Of a stretch of DNA of 64,000 nucleotides, positions 49,540 through 60,646 are shown piece by piece. This DNA comes from Muscardinus avellanarius (lineage: Eukaryota > Chordata > Mammalia > Rodentia > Gliridae). Both the position numbers and the translations under genes were made by a program. The stretch lies in contig OY726559.1 in the NCBI GenBank assembly GCA_963383645.1, positions 118,381,405 through 118,445,404 on the forward strand. Reading direction: 5' to 3'. The notes under the pieces are model-generated. The model was not told the origin of the DNA, did no database searches, and was given only the letters and a program-made list of their open reading frames with translations. Each line of letters opens with the position of its first letter. Position 1 is the first letter of the stretch.

Positions 49540-49984
49540 ACTTTATTATGCCATCATGAGATAGAATACAGCCTATGTATTTCTACATATTAAATGTTTA
49601 TTGTTCAAGAGAAGCATATACAGATCTAGGCATGGTGGTGCACACCTTTAATCCCAGTACTTGGGAGGCTAAGACAGGAGGATTGCAGGTTAGAGGACAA
49701 CATCAGCAAGCTAGTGAGAGCCTATTTCCAAACAAAAAATAAAAAGGGCTTGGGATGTAGCTCAGAATTAGAATGCCCCTGGGTTCAATCCCCAGTACCA
49801 AATGGGGGGGGGAGAGCATATACAGGACCACCAAAGGGTAAAGGCAGAAAGGGGAATGAAGAGGTCACTGAACAGTTGGGATATGGTGCACCACCATTAT
49901 TTATAAGTCTTTAGCAATTTAACTCCTCTGAGACTCAGTTTATTTATTTTAGCAAATGAGGACAACTGCCATACCTACATCATA

Positions 49985-50100
49985 CTTAATGCCTTCAATA
50001 AACATATACTAAGTAACCACTAAGTGCCAACCAGTGTCCTTCCTGGGTACTGAGGATGCATACAACGGTAACGGTGAACAAAACAAGAATCCTTGCTTGA
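49985..50100 (+). repeat. Ancient mammalian-wide repeat (L2/MIR class)
   Basis: TAAGTAACCACTAAGTGCCA, then TTCCTGGGTACTGAGGATGC, then GTGAACAAAACAAGAATCCT resembles the common 'CTACTATGTGCCAGG...GGTGCTGGGGATACA...GAACAAAAC' segment of old mammalian repeats. A related copy is at about 61,940-62,045. Confidence 0.5.
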
Positions 50101-50698
50101 CGGGCCTCATTTCGCTAGAATCGAACCCTACGCTGGCCAGTGTGATGAATTTGGAAACTCAAAGCAATAAATGAAGTAGCAAAATTATCACATGGAATGT
50201 CTACCCCAGCTCTACACTAACAAATGCATTCATTTTCAACCCAACTCTCCTCCGTCAGACGTTTAGACTGCAAACTAAACAGTCCATGGATTAAAAAAGA
50301 GTAACTAATTCTGCCACTATCCCAGGGTCCACCAGCAAGTGCGTGGGGTGGGGGAGCGAGAGGGTCAAGGCACAAAGATCTCTGAATGAGCAGGTAGCAG
50401 GATCCAATCTTCGGGAGGGATTTTCCATTCTTTCCAGCTACAACCCTAGTTTCTCCTGGAGACCCACACTCTTCCATTTCTACTCTGCCTCCTCCACCGG
50501 CCCCGAGCCCCCGCGTCCTACCCCAACTCCCCGCCCCGGGGCTGCCCCTTCCCGCCCCCGCCGGGCCGCTCCCGCTCTCCTCGCGAGCCCTCCTGCCGCT
50601 ACGGCCCGCCCACCCTGCCCGGGTCTCGCCGTGGGGCTGAGCCCGGCCGCGGGCCCCGGCGCCGGGGCAGCCTCTCCGGGCCCGGGGCCACTACTCAC

Positions 50699-50760
50699 CT
50701 CACAAACTTCAGCCCCTGAGACGGAGCCCGAACGTTACACCGGAACCGGAAACCTCCCGC
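50699..50760 (-). other. PRPF3: PRPF3 exon 1 (5' UTR, non-coding; upstream end approximate)
   Basis: A strong donor, TTTGTGAG followed by GTGAGT, ends at 50,699 inside the CpG island, with no later promoter before the exon 2 ATG. The upstream limit is not visible in sequence; I place it near the ETS cluster. The non-coding first exon agrees with the known human gene. Confidence 0.75.
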
Positions 50761-50834
50761 CCGCCCTCCGGCCTGCCGTCGCTCCCGACTCTGCCGCCGC
50801 CACGCTGCGGCCCCGCCACGTGACCCGGGGGCCC

Positions 50835-50883
50835 GGGCGCTGATTGGCCAGCCGTGGGGCCGGGCGCTGATTGGCCAGCCGTG
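50835..50883 (-). promoter_or_regulatory. Duplicated 22-bp CCAAT module
   Basis: GGGCGCTGATTGGCCAGCCG plus TG occurs at 50,835-50,856 and again at 50,862-50,883, 27 bp apart. Each copy carries ATTGG (CCAAT on the gene strand) at 50,843-50,847 and 50,870-50,874. Paired CCAAT boxes are typical NF-Y targets. Confidence 0.7.
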
Positions 50884-50904
50884 TTTAACACGTTCGCAGC
50901 GGAG

Positions 50905-50916
50905 GGCGCATGCGCC
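50905..50916. promoter_or_regulatory. Palindromic NRF1-like site
   Basis: GGCGCATGCGCC is a perfect palindrome with the GCGCATGCGC NRF1 core, upstream of PRPF3 exon 1. Confidence 0.6.
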
Positions 50917-51004
50917 GCGGCGGCCGCCTCCCTCTACCGCGCCGGCCTGGGTGACTCCCGCTACATGGAACAGCTGTCGCCTGAAGCAGGGCTTTAAGTG
51001 CCCC

Positions 51005-52340
51005 AATCCGGGCTCGGTGGCGCACGCCGGTGATCCCAATACCTGGGAGGCTGATTGCCGGACGATCACAGGTTCGTGAGCCTCAACAACTTAGCGAGAC
51101 CTTCAGCAACAGCGAGACCCTGTTTCAAAATGAAGATTAAGTCCCGGCGTGGTGGCGCACGCTTGTAATCCTAGCATGCGGGAGGCTGAGACCGGAGGAT
51201 CGCGGTTCAGGGACAGCCTCAGCTACTTAGTGAGGCCCTCTACAATTTAGGGAGATCCTGTTTCAAAATAAAGAATAAAAATAGGGCAGGGGATGTAGCT
51301 CGGAGGTCAAATGCCTCTGGATTCCATCCCTAGACCCGCAACAACAACAAAAAAATGTTTTTTAATAAAAAAAAAAAATAGACTAAAAGCCGAGCGTGGT
51401 GGCTCATGCTTGTAATTCCGCGCTTGGGAGGCTGAGACAGGAGGATCGCACCGGTTCGAAGCCGGCCTCGGCTATTTAGGCCCTCAGCAACTTAGTGAGA
51501 CCCTTTTACCAAATAAAATATTAAAAAATAGGTCTGGGAGTATAGCCCGGAGGTAGAAAGCCTCTGGAATCCACCCCTCACCCCCAATACCAGCTAAAAA
51601 ATAAAAAGACTAGTGATTCTGCCCGGCGTGGTGGCGCACGCTTGTAATCCCCGCGCTTGGGAGGCTGAGACAGGAGGATCGCGCAGGTTCGAAGCCAGCC
51701 GCGCGCGCTGGCTTAGGAGACCCTGTTTCCAAATCAAAATGTAAAAATAGGCCTGGGAGTGTAGCCCTGAGGTAGAAGGGCTTCCAGGAACCCCAGTACC
51801 ACCAAAAAAAAAAAAAAAAAAAAAAAAAAGACTAAAAACTAAGGCTGGGGGTGTAGCTCCGAGGTAGAATGCCCCTGAGTTCCATCCCCAGACCCACAAA
51901 AAAAGAAAATCACCATTCCTCTGAAACCAATACAGAAATAAAATGACTAGAGCAACCCAAGTCACTAACCACCACACAAGTGTCTTCTAGCTTCCAAGAG
52001 AAGAGAATGAGTGTTTCTGCTCCACTAATCACAGCACAAGCAGATTGGAACTTGAGCCGCCCAATACACACCTGTGAAACATCTCAGCTATGTGCTAAGG
52101 CCCATTGTTGTTTGACTGCTCTTGGGAAGTATGAACTATGGTCAAGACTGAAAATTAGAACTTGCAGGGAAGGCCAGGCGTGGTGGTGCACTCTTGTAAT
52201 CCCCGAGCTTGGGAGGCTGAGACTGGAGGCTCTCGGCAACTTAGTGAGACCCTGTTTCCAAATAAAGTATAAAATAGGTCTGGGAGTATAGCCTGGTGGT
52301 AGAAAGCTCCTGGATTCCACCCCCAGTACCACACACACAC
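51005..52340. repeat. SINE run just upstream of PRPF3
   Basis: Plus SINEs at about 51,009-51,140, 51,145-51,345, 51,388-51,600 (CCCAGTACC-type second subfamily), 51,622-51,835 (hairpin subfamily, best-preserved plus copy) and 52,172-52,335, and an ID remnant at 51,840-51,900. Unique: 51,905-52,170. The first copy starts only about 90 bp beyond the NRF1-like site, so SINEs reach the edge of the promoter. Confidence 0.82.
51622..51835 (+). mobile_element. Hairpin-subfamily B1-dID SINE (reference copy)
   Basis: The copy runs from GCGTGGTGGCGCACGCTTG through CGCGCAGGTTCGAAGCCAGC, a GC-rich loop and GCTGGCTTAGGAGACCCTG to CTTCCAGGAACCCCAGTACC. Compared with the CAGCCTCAGCTACTTAGTGA-type copies, about 30 bases between the two arms are replaced by a self-complementary GCCAGC...GCTGGC joint. 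The A-tail is about 25 long. Confidence 0.85.
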
Positions 52341-52481
52341 ACACAAACCACTGTAGGAAATACTTTTCAGAGAGTAAACTAGATCTTAGCTACCCTTTAG
52401 AACTTTATGTTTATTTTTTTGTGTGTGGTAGTGGGATGGAACCCAGAGGCTTTCTACATCCAGGATATACTCCCAGACCCA

Positions 52482-52531
<50 letters not shown>

Positions 52532-53999
52532 TGGTACTGAGGGTGGAACCCAGGGGCTTTTATAGCTCCAGGCTATACTCCCAGACCTATTTTATACTTT
52601 ATTTGGAAACAGAGTCTCACTAAGTTGCCGAGAGCCTCGCTAAGTAGCTGAGGCTGGCTTTGAACCTGTGCAATCCTCCTGTCTCAGCCTCCCATGCGCT
52701 GGGATTACAAGTGTGGGCCACCATGCCCGGCTTTATTATTTTATTTGGAAACAAGGTCTCACTAAAATGCTGAGGTTGGCCTCGAACCTGGGATCCTCCT
52801 GTCTTAGCCTCCCAAGTACTGGGATTACAGATGTGTGCTACCACCTTGGCTTGGACTTGAAATGATCATTTAAAAGCCAAATTCAGAAGTTTGAAAGATT
52901 CAGAAGTGTCTATGTCTAATTTGTTAAAATGAGTTTGCTTAAATGTAACAAAGTTGAATACAGTCTATCCAGAGTTTTTTTCCCCAGTCATAACGTAAGC
53001 TTCCTCAGGGCAAGGGCTCATTTCTAAGCCGTTTCTATGGAGGGCACAAAACGCTGGATTCACTGGGCCTGATTGCTAATGTGAGGGAAAGATGAGGAAG
53101 TACTGAGAAGCAGGAATCACCGTGGTTCCACAATATCTTCTTGCCGGTCTCGCTTCATCAGGAACTATGATCATTTTTTCTTTCTTTCTTTCTTTCTTTT
53201 TTCCTTGCGGTACTGGGGATGGAACCTGGAGGCGTTCTACCTCCAAGCTACACCCCTGCCCTATTTTTAATTTTTTATTCTTTATTTATTGCGGTACTAG
53301 GGATGAACCCAGGGGCATTCTACTCCCAAGATACACCCCCAGCCCTATTTTTTATTCTTTATTTTGAAACAGAGACTCACTGAGTTGCAAAGGGCCTTGC
53401 TAAGTAGCTGAGGCTGGCCTTGAACCTCGATCCCCCTGTCTCACTCCTCCTGTGCACCACCACGCCTGGCTTTTATTCTTTATTTTGAAACAGGTTCTAA
53501 GTTGCGGAGGGCCTAAGTAGCTGAGGCTGTCCACCAACCGCAATCCTCCTGTCGCAGCCTCCCAACGCTGGGATTACAAGCGTGCGCCACCAAGTCCTGC
53601 TTGATAATTGTGAAAAGTACAATTTATTTAAAGGACTGAAGGCCACAACTCTGAAGCCACTGTATTCTGCCACAAGGGGGTGATGTTTGAACACTAACAA
53701 ATAAGTGTTAGGTAGTTTGGCACATGGCTGTTTTCTTTTGTGCATGTAGGTAGCATAATAGGGATTGAACCCAGGAGATTCTACTTTTTTTTTTTTTTTT
53801 TTTTTTTTGCGGTACTGGGGATGGAACCCAGGGGCATTGTACCTCTGAGCTACATCCCAGGCCTAGTTTTTAGTCTTTTGTTTTTATTTATTTATTTAGT
53901 TAGTTAGTTAGTTAGTTTTTCGGTAGTGGGGATGGAACCCAGGGGCTTTCTACCTCCAAGCTGCACCTCCTGCCTTTTTTTTTTTTTTTTTGGTGGTAC

Positions 54000-54160
54000 T
54001 GGGGTTCCTGGAAGCCCTTCTACCTCCGGGCTACACTCCCAGACCTACTTTTACATTTTTGTTTGGAAACAGGGTCTCCTAAGCCAGCGCGCGCGGCTGG
54101 CTTCGAACCTGCGCGATCCTCCTGTCTCTGCCTCCCAAGCGCGCGCCACCACGCCCGGCC
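54000..54160 (-). mobile_element. Hairpin-subfamily SINE (reference minus copy)
   Basis: A minus-oriented copy inserted into an older minus SINE. The joint shows GCCAGC (54,083-54,088) and GCTGGC (54,096-54,101) separated by seven C/G bases, a clean 6-bp inverted repeat. Confidence 0.82.
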
Positions 54161-55217
54161 TACTTTATTTTTTATTTGATTTAATTTTATTGGTGGTACT
54201 GGGGATTGAACCCAAAGGGATTCTACCTTCAAGTTACATCCCCAGTCCAATTTTTTATTATCTGAAACAAGGTCTTGCTAAATTGTGGAGGGCCTAAGTA
54301 GCTGATGCTGGCCTCAAACCTGAAATCCTCCTGTCTCAGCCTCCCCAGTACTAGAAGTGTCCACCAGCACGCCTGGCTTTTTTTTTTTTTTTATTATGAA
54401 ACAGGGTCTCACTAAATTATAGAGCGCCAAAGTTGCTGAGACTAGCTACAAACCTGTGACCCTGTCTCAGGCTCCCAAATACTAGGATTATAGGCATGCA
54501 CCACCATGGTCCTGCTCCCATCTTTTGAACAGGGTCTTGCTAAGTTGCTGAGCCTGGTCTTAAACTTGTGCTCTTCCTGTCTCAGTCTCTCAGGTACTGG
54601 GATTACAGGCATGTGCCACCGTGCCCAGCAGTGCCAACTCATGTGTGTGTATGCTGCTGGGGATTGAACCCAGGGGCTCTCCATCTCCGAGGTACATCCC
54701 CACCCTTTTTTTTATGAAACAGGTCTAAGTTTCCTCATTAAGTTTCTGAAGCTAGCCTCAAACTACAATCCTCCCTTCTCAGCCTCCCAAGAACTGGGAT
54801 TACAGGCATGCACCACCATGCCTGCTGCCAACTCTTAATACTGGCAGCATGGCTTTCAGAGGACGGCAGGAGGGGACGCAGAGCAGTCGGCCTTATCATT
54901 GTGGTCCAAGGAACATAAGTACCTGGGAGGCTGAGACAGAAGAACCACAGGTTCAAAGCCAACCTCGGCAATTTAGCAAGGTCCTTAGCAACTGAGTGCA
55001 ACCCTGTTTCAAAGTAAAAAAAAGCAAACTGGGCTGGGGGTGTAGCTCAGAGGTAGAATATCTGAGTTACATCCCCAGTACCAAGAAACAAAACATATAA
55101 AGCAGTGCCTGCTGGAGAGAGGTGGTGGTGGCGGGAGTCTTTGCCTGGATGCTGAGGACATATAAGGCAATGATTATTAAGCTCCAGAAGGCAGGAGACT
55201 CGCCTGCAGCCTCGTTA

Positions 55218-55356
55218 AAACAGACTGCTGGGCTGCAATCCTAATTTCTAATCAGGGAGACCTAAAGTAGGGTTCCATAATTTGCACTTCAAACCATTTC
55301 TCATGTGATGCTGCTGCTGATCTAAGGACACTTTGAGAACCACTTTGAGAGGGTAT
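55218..55356. repeat. MER5A-like hAT DNA transposon relic
   Basis: AAAACAGACTGCTGGGC, TTTCTAATCAGGGAGACCTA, CATAATTTGCACTTCAAACC, ATGTGATGCTGCTGCTGATC and CACTTTGAGAACCACTTTGA follow, in order, the well-known MER5A segments (...CTGGGC...GATTCAGTAGGTCT...AATTTGCA...GGTGATGCTGATGCTG...TTTGAGAACCACTG). It is a non-autonomous hAT-Charlie element shared by placental mammals. Confidence 0.8.
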
Positions 55357-56289
55357 TTCTAGCTCTTTGCCCTTTTTTTTTTCTCCCAACACACCTCTAT
55401 TTCATCTTTTCTATCATCCATCTACTGATTTATTCTCCACCATCACTCCCATAGCCTCCTTTAGGAAAACTACTGGAAAGACAGTGAGACCCTGTTTCCA
55501 AATAAAGTATACAATAGGTCTGGGAGTGTAGCCCAGAGGTAGAAAAGCCCCTGGGTCCCACCCCCAGTATCACAAAAATTAAAATAGAGTGGGGAGTGTA
55601 TGTTAGAGGTAGAATGCCCCTGAATTCAATCCCCAGTACCACAGGAAAACAATATTAAATAGTGCTGAAAGCCAGGTATGGTAGTACATGCTTGTAATCC
55701 CAGTACTTAGGAGGCTGAGGCAGGAAGATTGCAGGTTTGCAGCAAGCCTCAGCTAGTTATGCCCTCCACAACTTAGTGAGACCCTGTTTCAAAATTAAAA
55801 ATAGGACTAGGCTCATCAACCTAGCGTTGTGGCACACAGTTGTAATCCCAGCATTTGGGAGGCTGAGACAGGAGGATCACCGTTCGAGGACAGCCTCAGC
55901 TAGTTAGTGAGGTCCTTTGCAAGACAGTGAGACCCTGTTTGAATAATAAAGAATGAAAAATAGGGCTGGGGGTATTACTTGGAGATAAAATACCTCTAGG
56001 TTCCATCCCCAGTACCACCAAAAAAAAAAAAAAAAAAAAAAAAAATTGAAACAGGATGTAACTTGAAGAAGTCCTTGCTAAGTTGCTGAAGACGGCTGTG
56101 CACCTGGGATCCTCCTGACAGCCTCCCAAGTACTGAGATAACAAGTGAGTCACTATGCCTGACTTTTATTTTTTTATTTGCCAAGGATAGCCTCAAACCT
56201 GCAATCCTCTTGTCTTAGTCTCCCCAATTGCTGGGATTACAGGTATGCACCTCTGTGCTGGGCCTTTTCCACTTAAAACATTTTTAATT

Positions 56290-56440
56290 GTAAATACTTT
56301 ACCACTCACCTTGGAATTTTTTTATCTGTAAACTGAAACTCTGTACACATTTTTAAAAACTCCCTTTGCCCCCTCCCCTTTCCCCTGGCAACCACCATTC
56401 TACTCCTAGACTACTTTGGACTCAGTTTTTCTCGCACATG
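56290..56440. repeat. L1-like 3' UTR fragment
   Basis: CCCCCTCCCCTTTCCCCTGG followed by CAACCACCATTCTACTCCTA matches a phrase common in old L1 3' regions of mammals. It lies directly 3' of MRPS21 and is diverged. Confidence 0.55.
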
Positions 56441-56489
56441 AGAGCGTCCACTGCGGGCCAATAGGATTGCTTGTATATATGCAGGTCTT

Positions 56490-56581
56490 ACATACATATG
56501 ATTGAGTTTATTGTAGAGAAAGAGGACAGCAATGAGGCTGGGGAAAGGAGAAGACTGCCGGGGGCCTCCTATCCAGTCCTA
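56490..56581 (-). other. MRPS21: MRPS21 3' UTR with AATAAA signal
   Basis: The canonical AATAAA poly(A) signal lies on the minus strand at 56,512-56,507, about 70 bases past the stop codon. Cleavage should fall near 56,485-56,495. This gives a very short 3' UTR of about 90 bases. Confidence 0.85.
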
Positions 56582-56762
56582 TCAGCAGCCCAGCCACGGG
56601 TCCGCCCGATTCCTTCGCATTAAGAAGTTGATCTTGCGAGCCATCTCCATGTTGTAGATCCGCCGGCAGTTTTCATAGCTTTGGCGCTGGCGCTTGCGGC
56701 AAGGCTTCTCGTAGTATCTCCGTCTCTTGATGTCCTCAATGAGCCCATCCATGCTGAGAATT
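56582..56762 (-). CDS. MRPS21: MRPS21 last exon (mitochondrial ribosomal protein bS21m, residues 29-87)
   Basis: MRPS21 is a small-subunit protein of the mitochondrial ribosome, homologous to bacterial bS21. This exon follows a CATACAG acceptor and encodes [59 protein letters not shown] and TGA (56,584-56,582). That is 59 residues plus a split Arg28 codon, matching residues 29-87 of the 87-residue human protein. The strongly basic composition and the [14 protein letters not shown] core are characteristic. The upstream exon with the ATG was not found up to 64,000, so the rest of the gene should lie beyond the window. Differences from human as I recall it are few (for example LGC for QGC at the end). 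Confidence 0.96.
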
Positions 56763-58019
56763 CTGTATGAAGAGAGGGAGCAAGCTTAGGGGCCTGCGCT
56801 CATTACTGATACTCTACAGATCTGCAGATGTTCACAAGTCAACTGAATGAAGCAACAGGTGTTTGTAAAACAAATGGAGAGTGCTGACAAGACCGCAGTA
56901 ACTGCCTACTTTTTGTGTGTGTGTGTGTGTATGGTACTTGGGGTGGAACCCAGGTGCTTTTCTACTTCCGGGGTACACTCCCAGACCTATTTTGGAAACG
57001 GGGCTCACTAAGTTGCTGAAAGCCCCACTCAGTAGCTCTCGAACCTGTGCGATCCTCCTGTCTCAGCCTCCTGTCACCACGCCCGGCTGACTGCCTACAT
57101 TTAATTGTGGGGAAATGTGGAGGGGGGATACTGGAGAGGAACCCAGAGGCATCCCACCTGAGCTACACCCCAGACTATTTTATTTTATTCTTTATTTTGA
57201 AACAGAGTCTCACTAAGATGTCCCCGAACCGCAATCCTCCTGTCTCAGCCTCCTAAATACTGGGATTACAAGCGTGTGCCACCACGCTCAGCTCCCCACC
57301 CCTATTTTTTTTGTGTGTGTGTGCTAGTTAGGCCCTCCGCAAGTTTCAAAATAAATAATTATAGCCGGGCGTGGTGGTGCATGCTTGTAATTCCCCGCGC
57401 TTGGGAGGCTGAGACAGGAGGATCCCACAGGTTCAAATCCAGCCTCAACTACTTAGGCTCTCAGCAACTCAGGGAGACCCTGTTTCCAAATAAAATTTAA
57501 AAAAGGTCTGGGAGTGTGACCTGGAGGTAGAAAGCCCCTGGGTTCCACCCCCAGTACCACCAAAAAAAAAATAAAAATAAAAAAATAAATAATAAAAAAG
57601 CCAGGCGTGGTAGAACATTCTTGTAATCCTAGCATTTTGGGAGGCTGACAGGAGGATCGCAGTTTGCAGACAGCTTCAGCTACATAGTGAGACTTGTTTT
57701 AAAATAAAGAATAAGCTGGAAGTGGTAGCGCACGCTTGTAATCTCAGCACTTGGGAAGCTGAGACAGGAGGATCACACAGGTTTGAAGCCAGCCTCAGCT
57801 ACTTAGTGAGGCTCTCAGCAACTTAGGGAGACCCTGTTTCCAATATAAAATAGGTCTGGGAGTATAGCCCAGAGGTAGAAAAGCCTCTGGGTTCCACCCC
57901 CAGTACGAAAGAAAGAAAGAAAGAAAAAGAAAGGAAGGAAGGAAGGAAGGAAGAAATAGGGCTGAGGCTAGGTGTGTAGCTCAGTGGTAGAATGCCTCTA
58001 GGTTCAATCACCAGTAATA

Positions 58020-59230
58020 CATGCACGCACGCAAAATAATAAAGATGAAAGAAAACTACACAAGGAGAAAGTTGAGACACACACTGGGGAGCGACTGGAC
58101 TTTCAAAAGGATTTGAAACAGAGGTGATCATCTTACTAAGTAAATGACTTTGTGAAACAATAAAGCAGGACAAGAAAATAAAAGAACATAAGGATGGAAG
58201 AGGGGAAAGGACAGAAAGAACATGGGACTGGTTAAGAGTTCCTTGAACGGTCCTAGTTACTTCCAAAACACAGACCAAATGAATTCCAAGATGCCAGGTG
58301 AGGATTCCCTCCCTCACCCTAAACCCCTTGGTCATCCTAAAAAAGCACCGATCAGCTTCAAATGCTCCCGAGTCCCTACAAAGGGAGGCATCTACTCAAC
58401 TTATCTCTAACAGACAAGGACGCACGAAAGCTTTGCAGAACTCAAGAATAAACTCGGAGGGTGTTCCTTATGCTGCTGCTGCTTCCAAAGGTGGTTCAAG
58501 GTCCAGCAGGCCAAGAGCACTAGTGTAAACATCTCAGGCTGGAGTTCAGGTGCCTGGCAACCTAATATGAAGGAGAAACCAGCTGCCAGTTTTAGTGAAA
58601 TTCAACTGATTATGTAAAAGGAGCTGAGCCGCCTAGAGGGACGAGCTGGGGGCGGCAAACTCACATGTCAGTGTAGCCAGCTTACGTCAGGACCAACGTG
58701 TATGCAGAAGGACTCAATGGGCCCAGAAGCTGCCCACCAGGAGTAAAAGGGGTCAACTGGGCACGCTTCCAGTATGTCAGCCTCTCCTAGTTTGGAGGCC
58801 AGCCAATCACATGGGCTTCCTAGCAATCCCGCTCTCCAGCTCTTCATCCCAAGGCACCAATGAGGGCTCCCGGTTATGTAACAGGCATTCTGTGGCAGTC
58901 TCACTGGGCAGACACATGGGCTGTTTCCTCTGTGGGACGCCCTCTCCACTCCAAACACGCTTTAACATCTTTCTCCTCTCATTTGCTCTCGCACCTACTA
59001 TAATTAGAGCATAGAACGAGCCACTTATTTTTAAACTACCAACTATCAGAAAGTTGAGAGGTAAGGAGAAGCCTGGGATATAAGGGAGGTATACAGAAAA
59101 GGTGGCCAGAGAGGACATTAGAGAAAAAGTACATCACTCAGAACATATTGTATTTAGTGAGCAGGAAGAGAGAATACTAGAACACTCCAGAATTGGCCCA
59201 TTCAGAAGTGGAAGTGTAAAAGTGCTTGCC
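58020..59230. other. 1.2 kb SINE-free unique block in the MRPS21 intron
   Basis: No SINE, simple repeat or recognisable exon is seen. It contains a CRE-like TTACGTCA at 58,682-58,689 and a CCAAT at 58,803-58,807. Several short open frames on both strands have no family I recognise. It could be an intronic regulatory element or simply unique DNA. Confidence 0.5.
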
Positions 59231-59852
59231 TAGCTGGGCATGATGACACACATCTATAATCCCAGTACTTGAGAGGCTGAGACAGGAAAATCTCAAGTTC
59301 GAGGCTAGCCTCAGCAAGTAAGTGAGACTCTCATCAACCTAGTGAGACTCTGTTTCAAAATGCAAATACAAAATAGGGCTGGAGGTGTAGCTCAGAGGTA
59401 GAATGCCCCTGGACTCAATCCCCAGTACCAAACACACAAAAAAGGTCCTTGCCTGGCCGGGAGTAGTGGCACATGCTTATAATCACAGTAGTTAGGAGGC
59501 AGAGACAGGAGGATCCCACGTTTGTGGGCAACTTCAATAACTTAATGAGACCCTGTTTCATGATAAAAAAAATAAAACAGGAGCTGCACATGGCGGCACA
59601 TGCTTGTAATCCCAGCATATGGGAGGCTGAGAACGGAGGATCGCCGTTCACAGACATCCTCAGCTATTTAGTGATGTCCTTTGCAACTCAGTGAGACCCT
59701 GTTTCAAAATAAAGAATAAAAAATAGGGCTGAGGGTGTAGCTCAGAGGTAGAATGCCCCTGGGTTCCATCTCTAGTACTGCAAAAATTAAAATAAAATAG
59801 GGCTAAGGGGTGTAGCTCAGAGGTAGAACGCTATTGGGTTTAATCCCTGGCA

Positions 59853-59884
<32 letters not shown>
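59853..59884. repeat. (CA)n microsatellite
   Basis: A CA run grown from the 3' end of an ID arm (TTTAATCCCTGGCACCACAC...). Confidence 0.9.
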
Positions 59885-59887
<3 letters not shown>

Positions 59888-60601
59888 AAAACCAGCCGGG
59901 TGTGGCAGTACACACCTGTAATCCTTGTACTTGGGAAGCTACGCAGGAGCCTCCCCAGTCTGAACCTAGCCTTGGCAACTTAGCAAGACCCTCAGCAACT
60001 CAGTGATACCCTGTTCTGTTTCAGAATTTAAAAACATAAGCCGGGCATGTTGGCGCATACCTGTAATGCAAGTATTTGGAAGGGAGGCCGAGACAGGAAG
60101 ATTGCAGTTTCAAGGACAGCTTCAGAAACATAGCAAGACTTAGCCGGGCGTGGTGGCACATGCTTGCAATCCCCACGCTTGGGAGGCTGAGACGGGAGGA
60201 TCACACGGGTTCAAAGCCAGCCTCAGCTACTTAGTGAGACCCTGTTTCCAAATAAGAAATATAAAAAAGGTCTGGGAGTATAGCCCGGAGGTAGAAAGCC
60301 TCTGGGTTCCACCCCAATACCCCCCCCCCAAAAAAAAAGAAACATAGTAAGACTTTAGCCAACTCAGACTGTTTCAAAAACAAAAAAAAAAGGGCTGGGG
60401 TGTAGCTCAGAGGCAGAGTACCCCTGGGTTCAACCCCAGTACCACACAAAATAAACAAACAAACAAATTAATTAACTTCAGATTTCAAGTCTCTGGAATC
60501 TCAATTCTGTGAGTGTGTGTGTGTGTATGTTGACTGGGGATTGAACCCATGACCTCACACATCATATAACTGCTTACCACTAAGCTACATTCCCAGTGTA
60601 C

Positions 60602-60603
<2 letters not shown>

Positions 60604-60645
<42 letters not shown>
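60604..60645. repeat. (GT)n microsatellite
   Basis: About 42 bases of GT abutting the ID arm of the minus SINE at 60,647-60,830. Confidence 0.92.

Positions 60646-60646
<1 letters not shown>

Larger units (their letters stand above)
47522..50698. repeat. PRPF3 intron 1
   Basis: Plus SINEs at about 47,580-47,785, 48,591-48,705, 49,260-49,524 and 49,627-49,800, with an ID remnant at 49,000-49,065; minus SINEs at 47,805-48,060 (one split by a hairpin-subfamily copy) and 48,060-48,175. Unique blocks: 48,176-48,590 and 49,820-50,480. About 48,710-48,975 looks like a LINE 3' end, and about 49,985-50,100 like an ancient mammalian-wide repeat. From about 50,480 the intron enters the CpG island. Confidence 0.8.
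50480..50960 (-). promoter_or_regulatory. PRPF3: PRPF3 CpG-island promoter
   Basis: GC- and CpG-rich DNA surrounding non-coding exon 1. In the 220 bp upstream of the exon 1 donor there are tandem ETS cores (ACCGGAACCGGAAA, 50,740-50,753), an E-box with USF/TFE-type flanks (GCCACGTGAC, 50,815-50,824), two CCAAT boxes inside a 22-bp direct repeat (50,835-50,856 and 50,862-50,883) and a palindromic NRF1-like site (50,905-50,916). There is no TATA box. Transcription probably starts near 50,735-50,770. Confidence 0.88.
52400..56490. repeat. Intergenic DNA between PRPF3 and MRPS21
   Basis: A (TG)n tract lies at 52,486-52,533. Minus SINEs at about 52,415-52,480, 52,534-52,735, 52,735-52,852, 53,205-53,475 (two), 53,472-53,605, 53,808-53,875, 53,920-54,160 (nested hairpin copy 53,995-54,160), 54,195-54,380, 54,395-54,515, 54,515-54,630, 54,650-54,830, 56,060-56,165 and 56,170-56,265. 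Plus SINEs at 54,915-55,085, 55,480-55,580, 55,585-55,650, 55,670-55,805 and 55,815-56,025. Old repeats are at 55,218-55,356 (MER5A-like) and 56,290-56,440 (L1-like). Unique: 52,855-53,165, 53,606-53,755 and 55,090-55,215. Confidence 0.8.
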
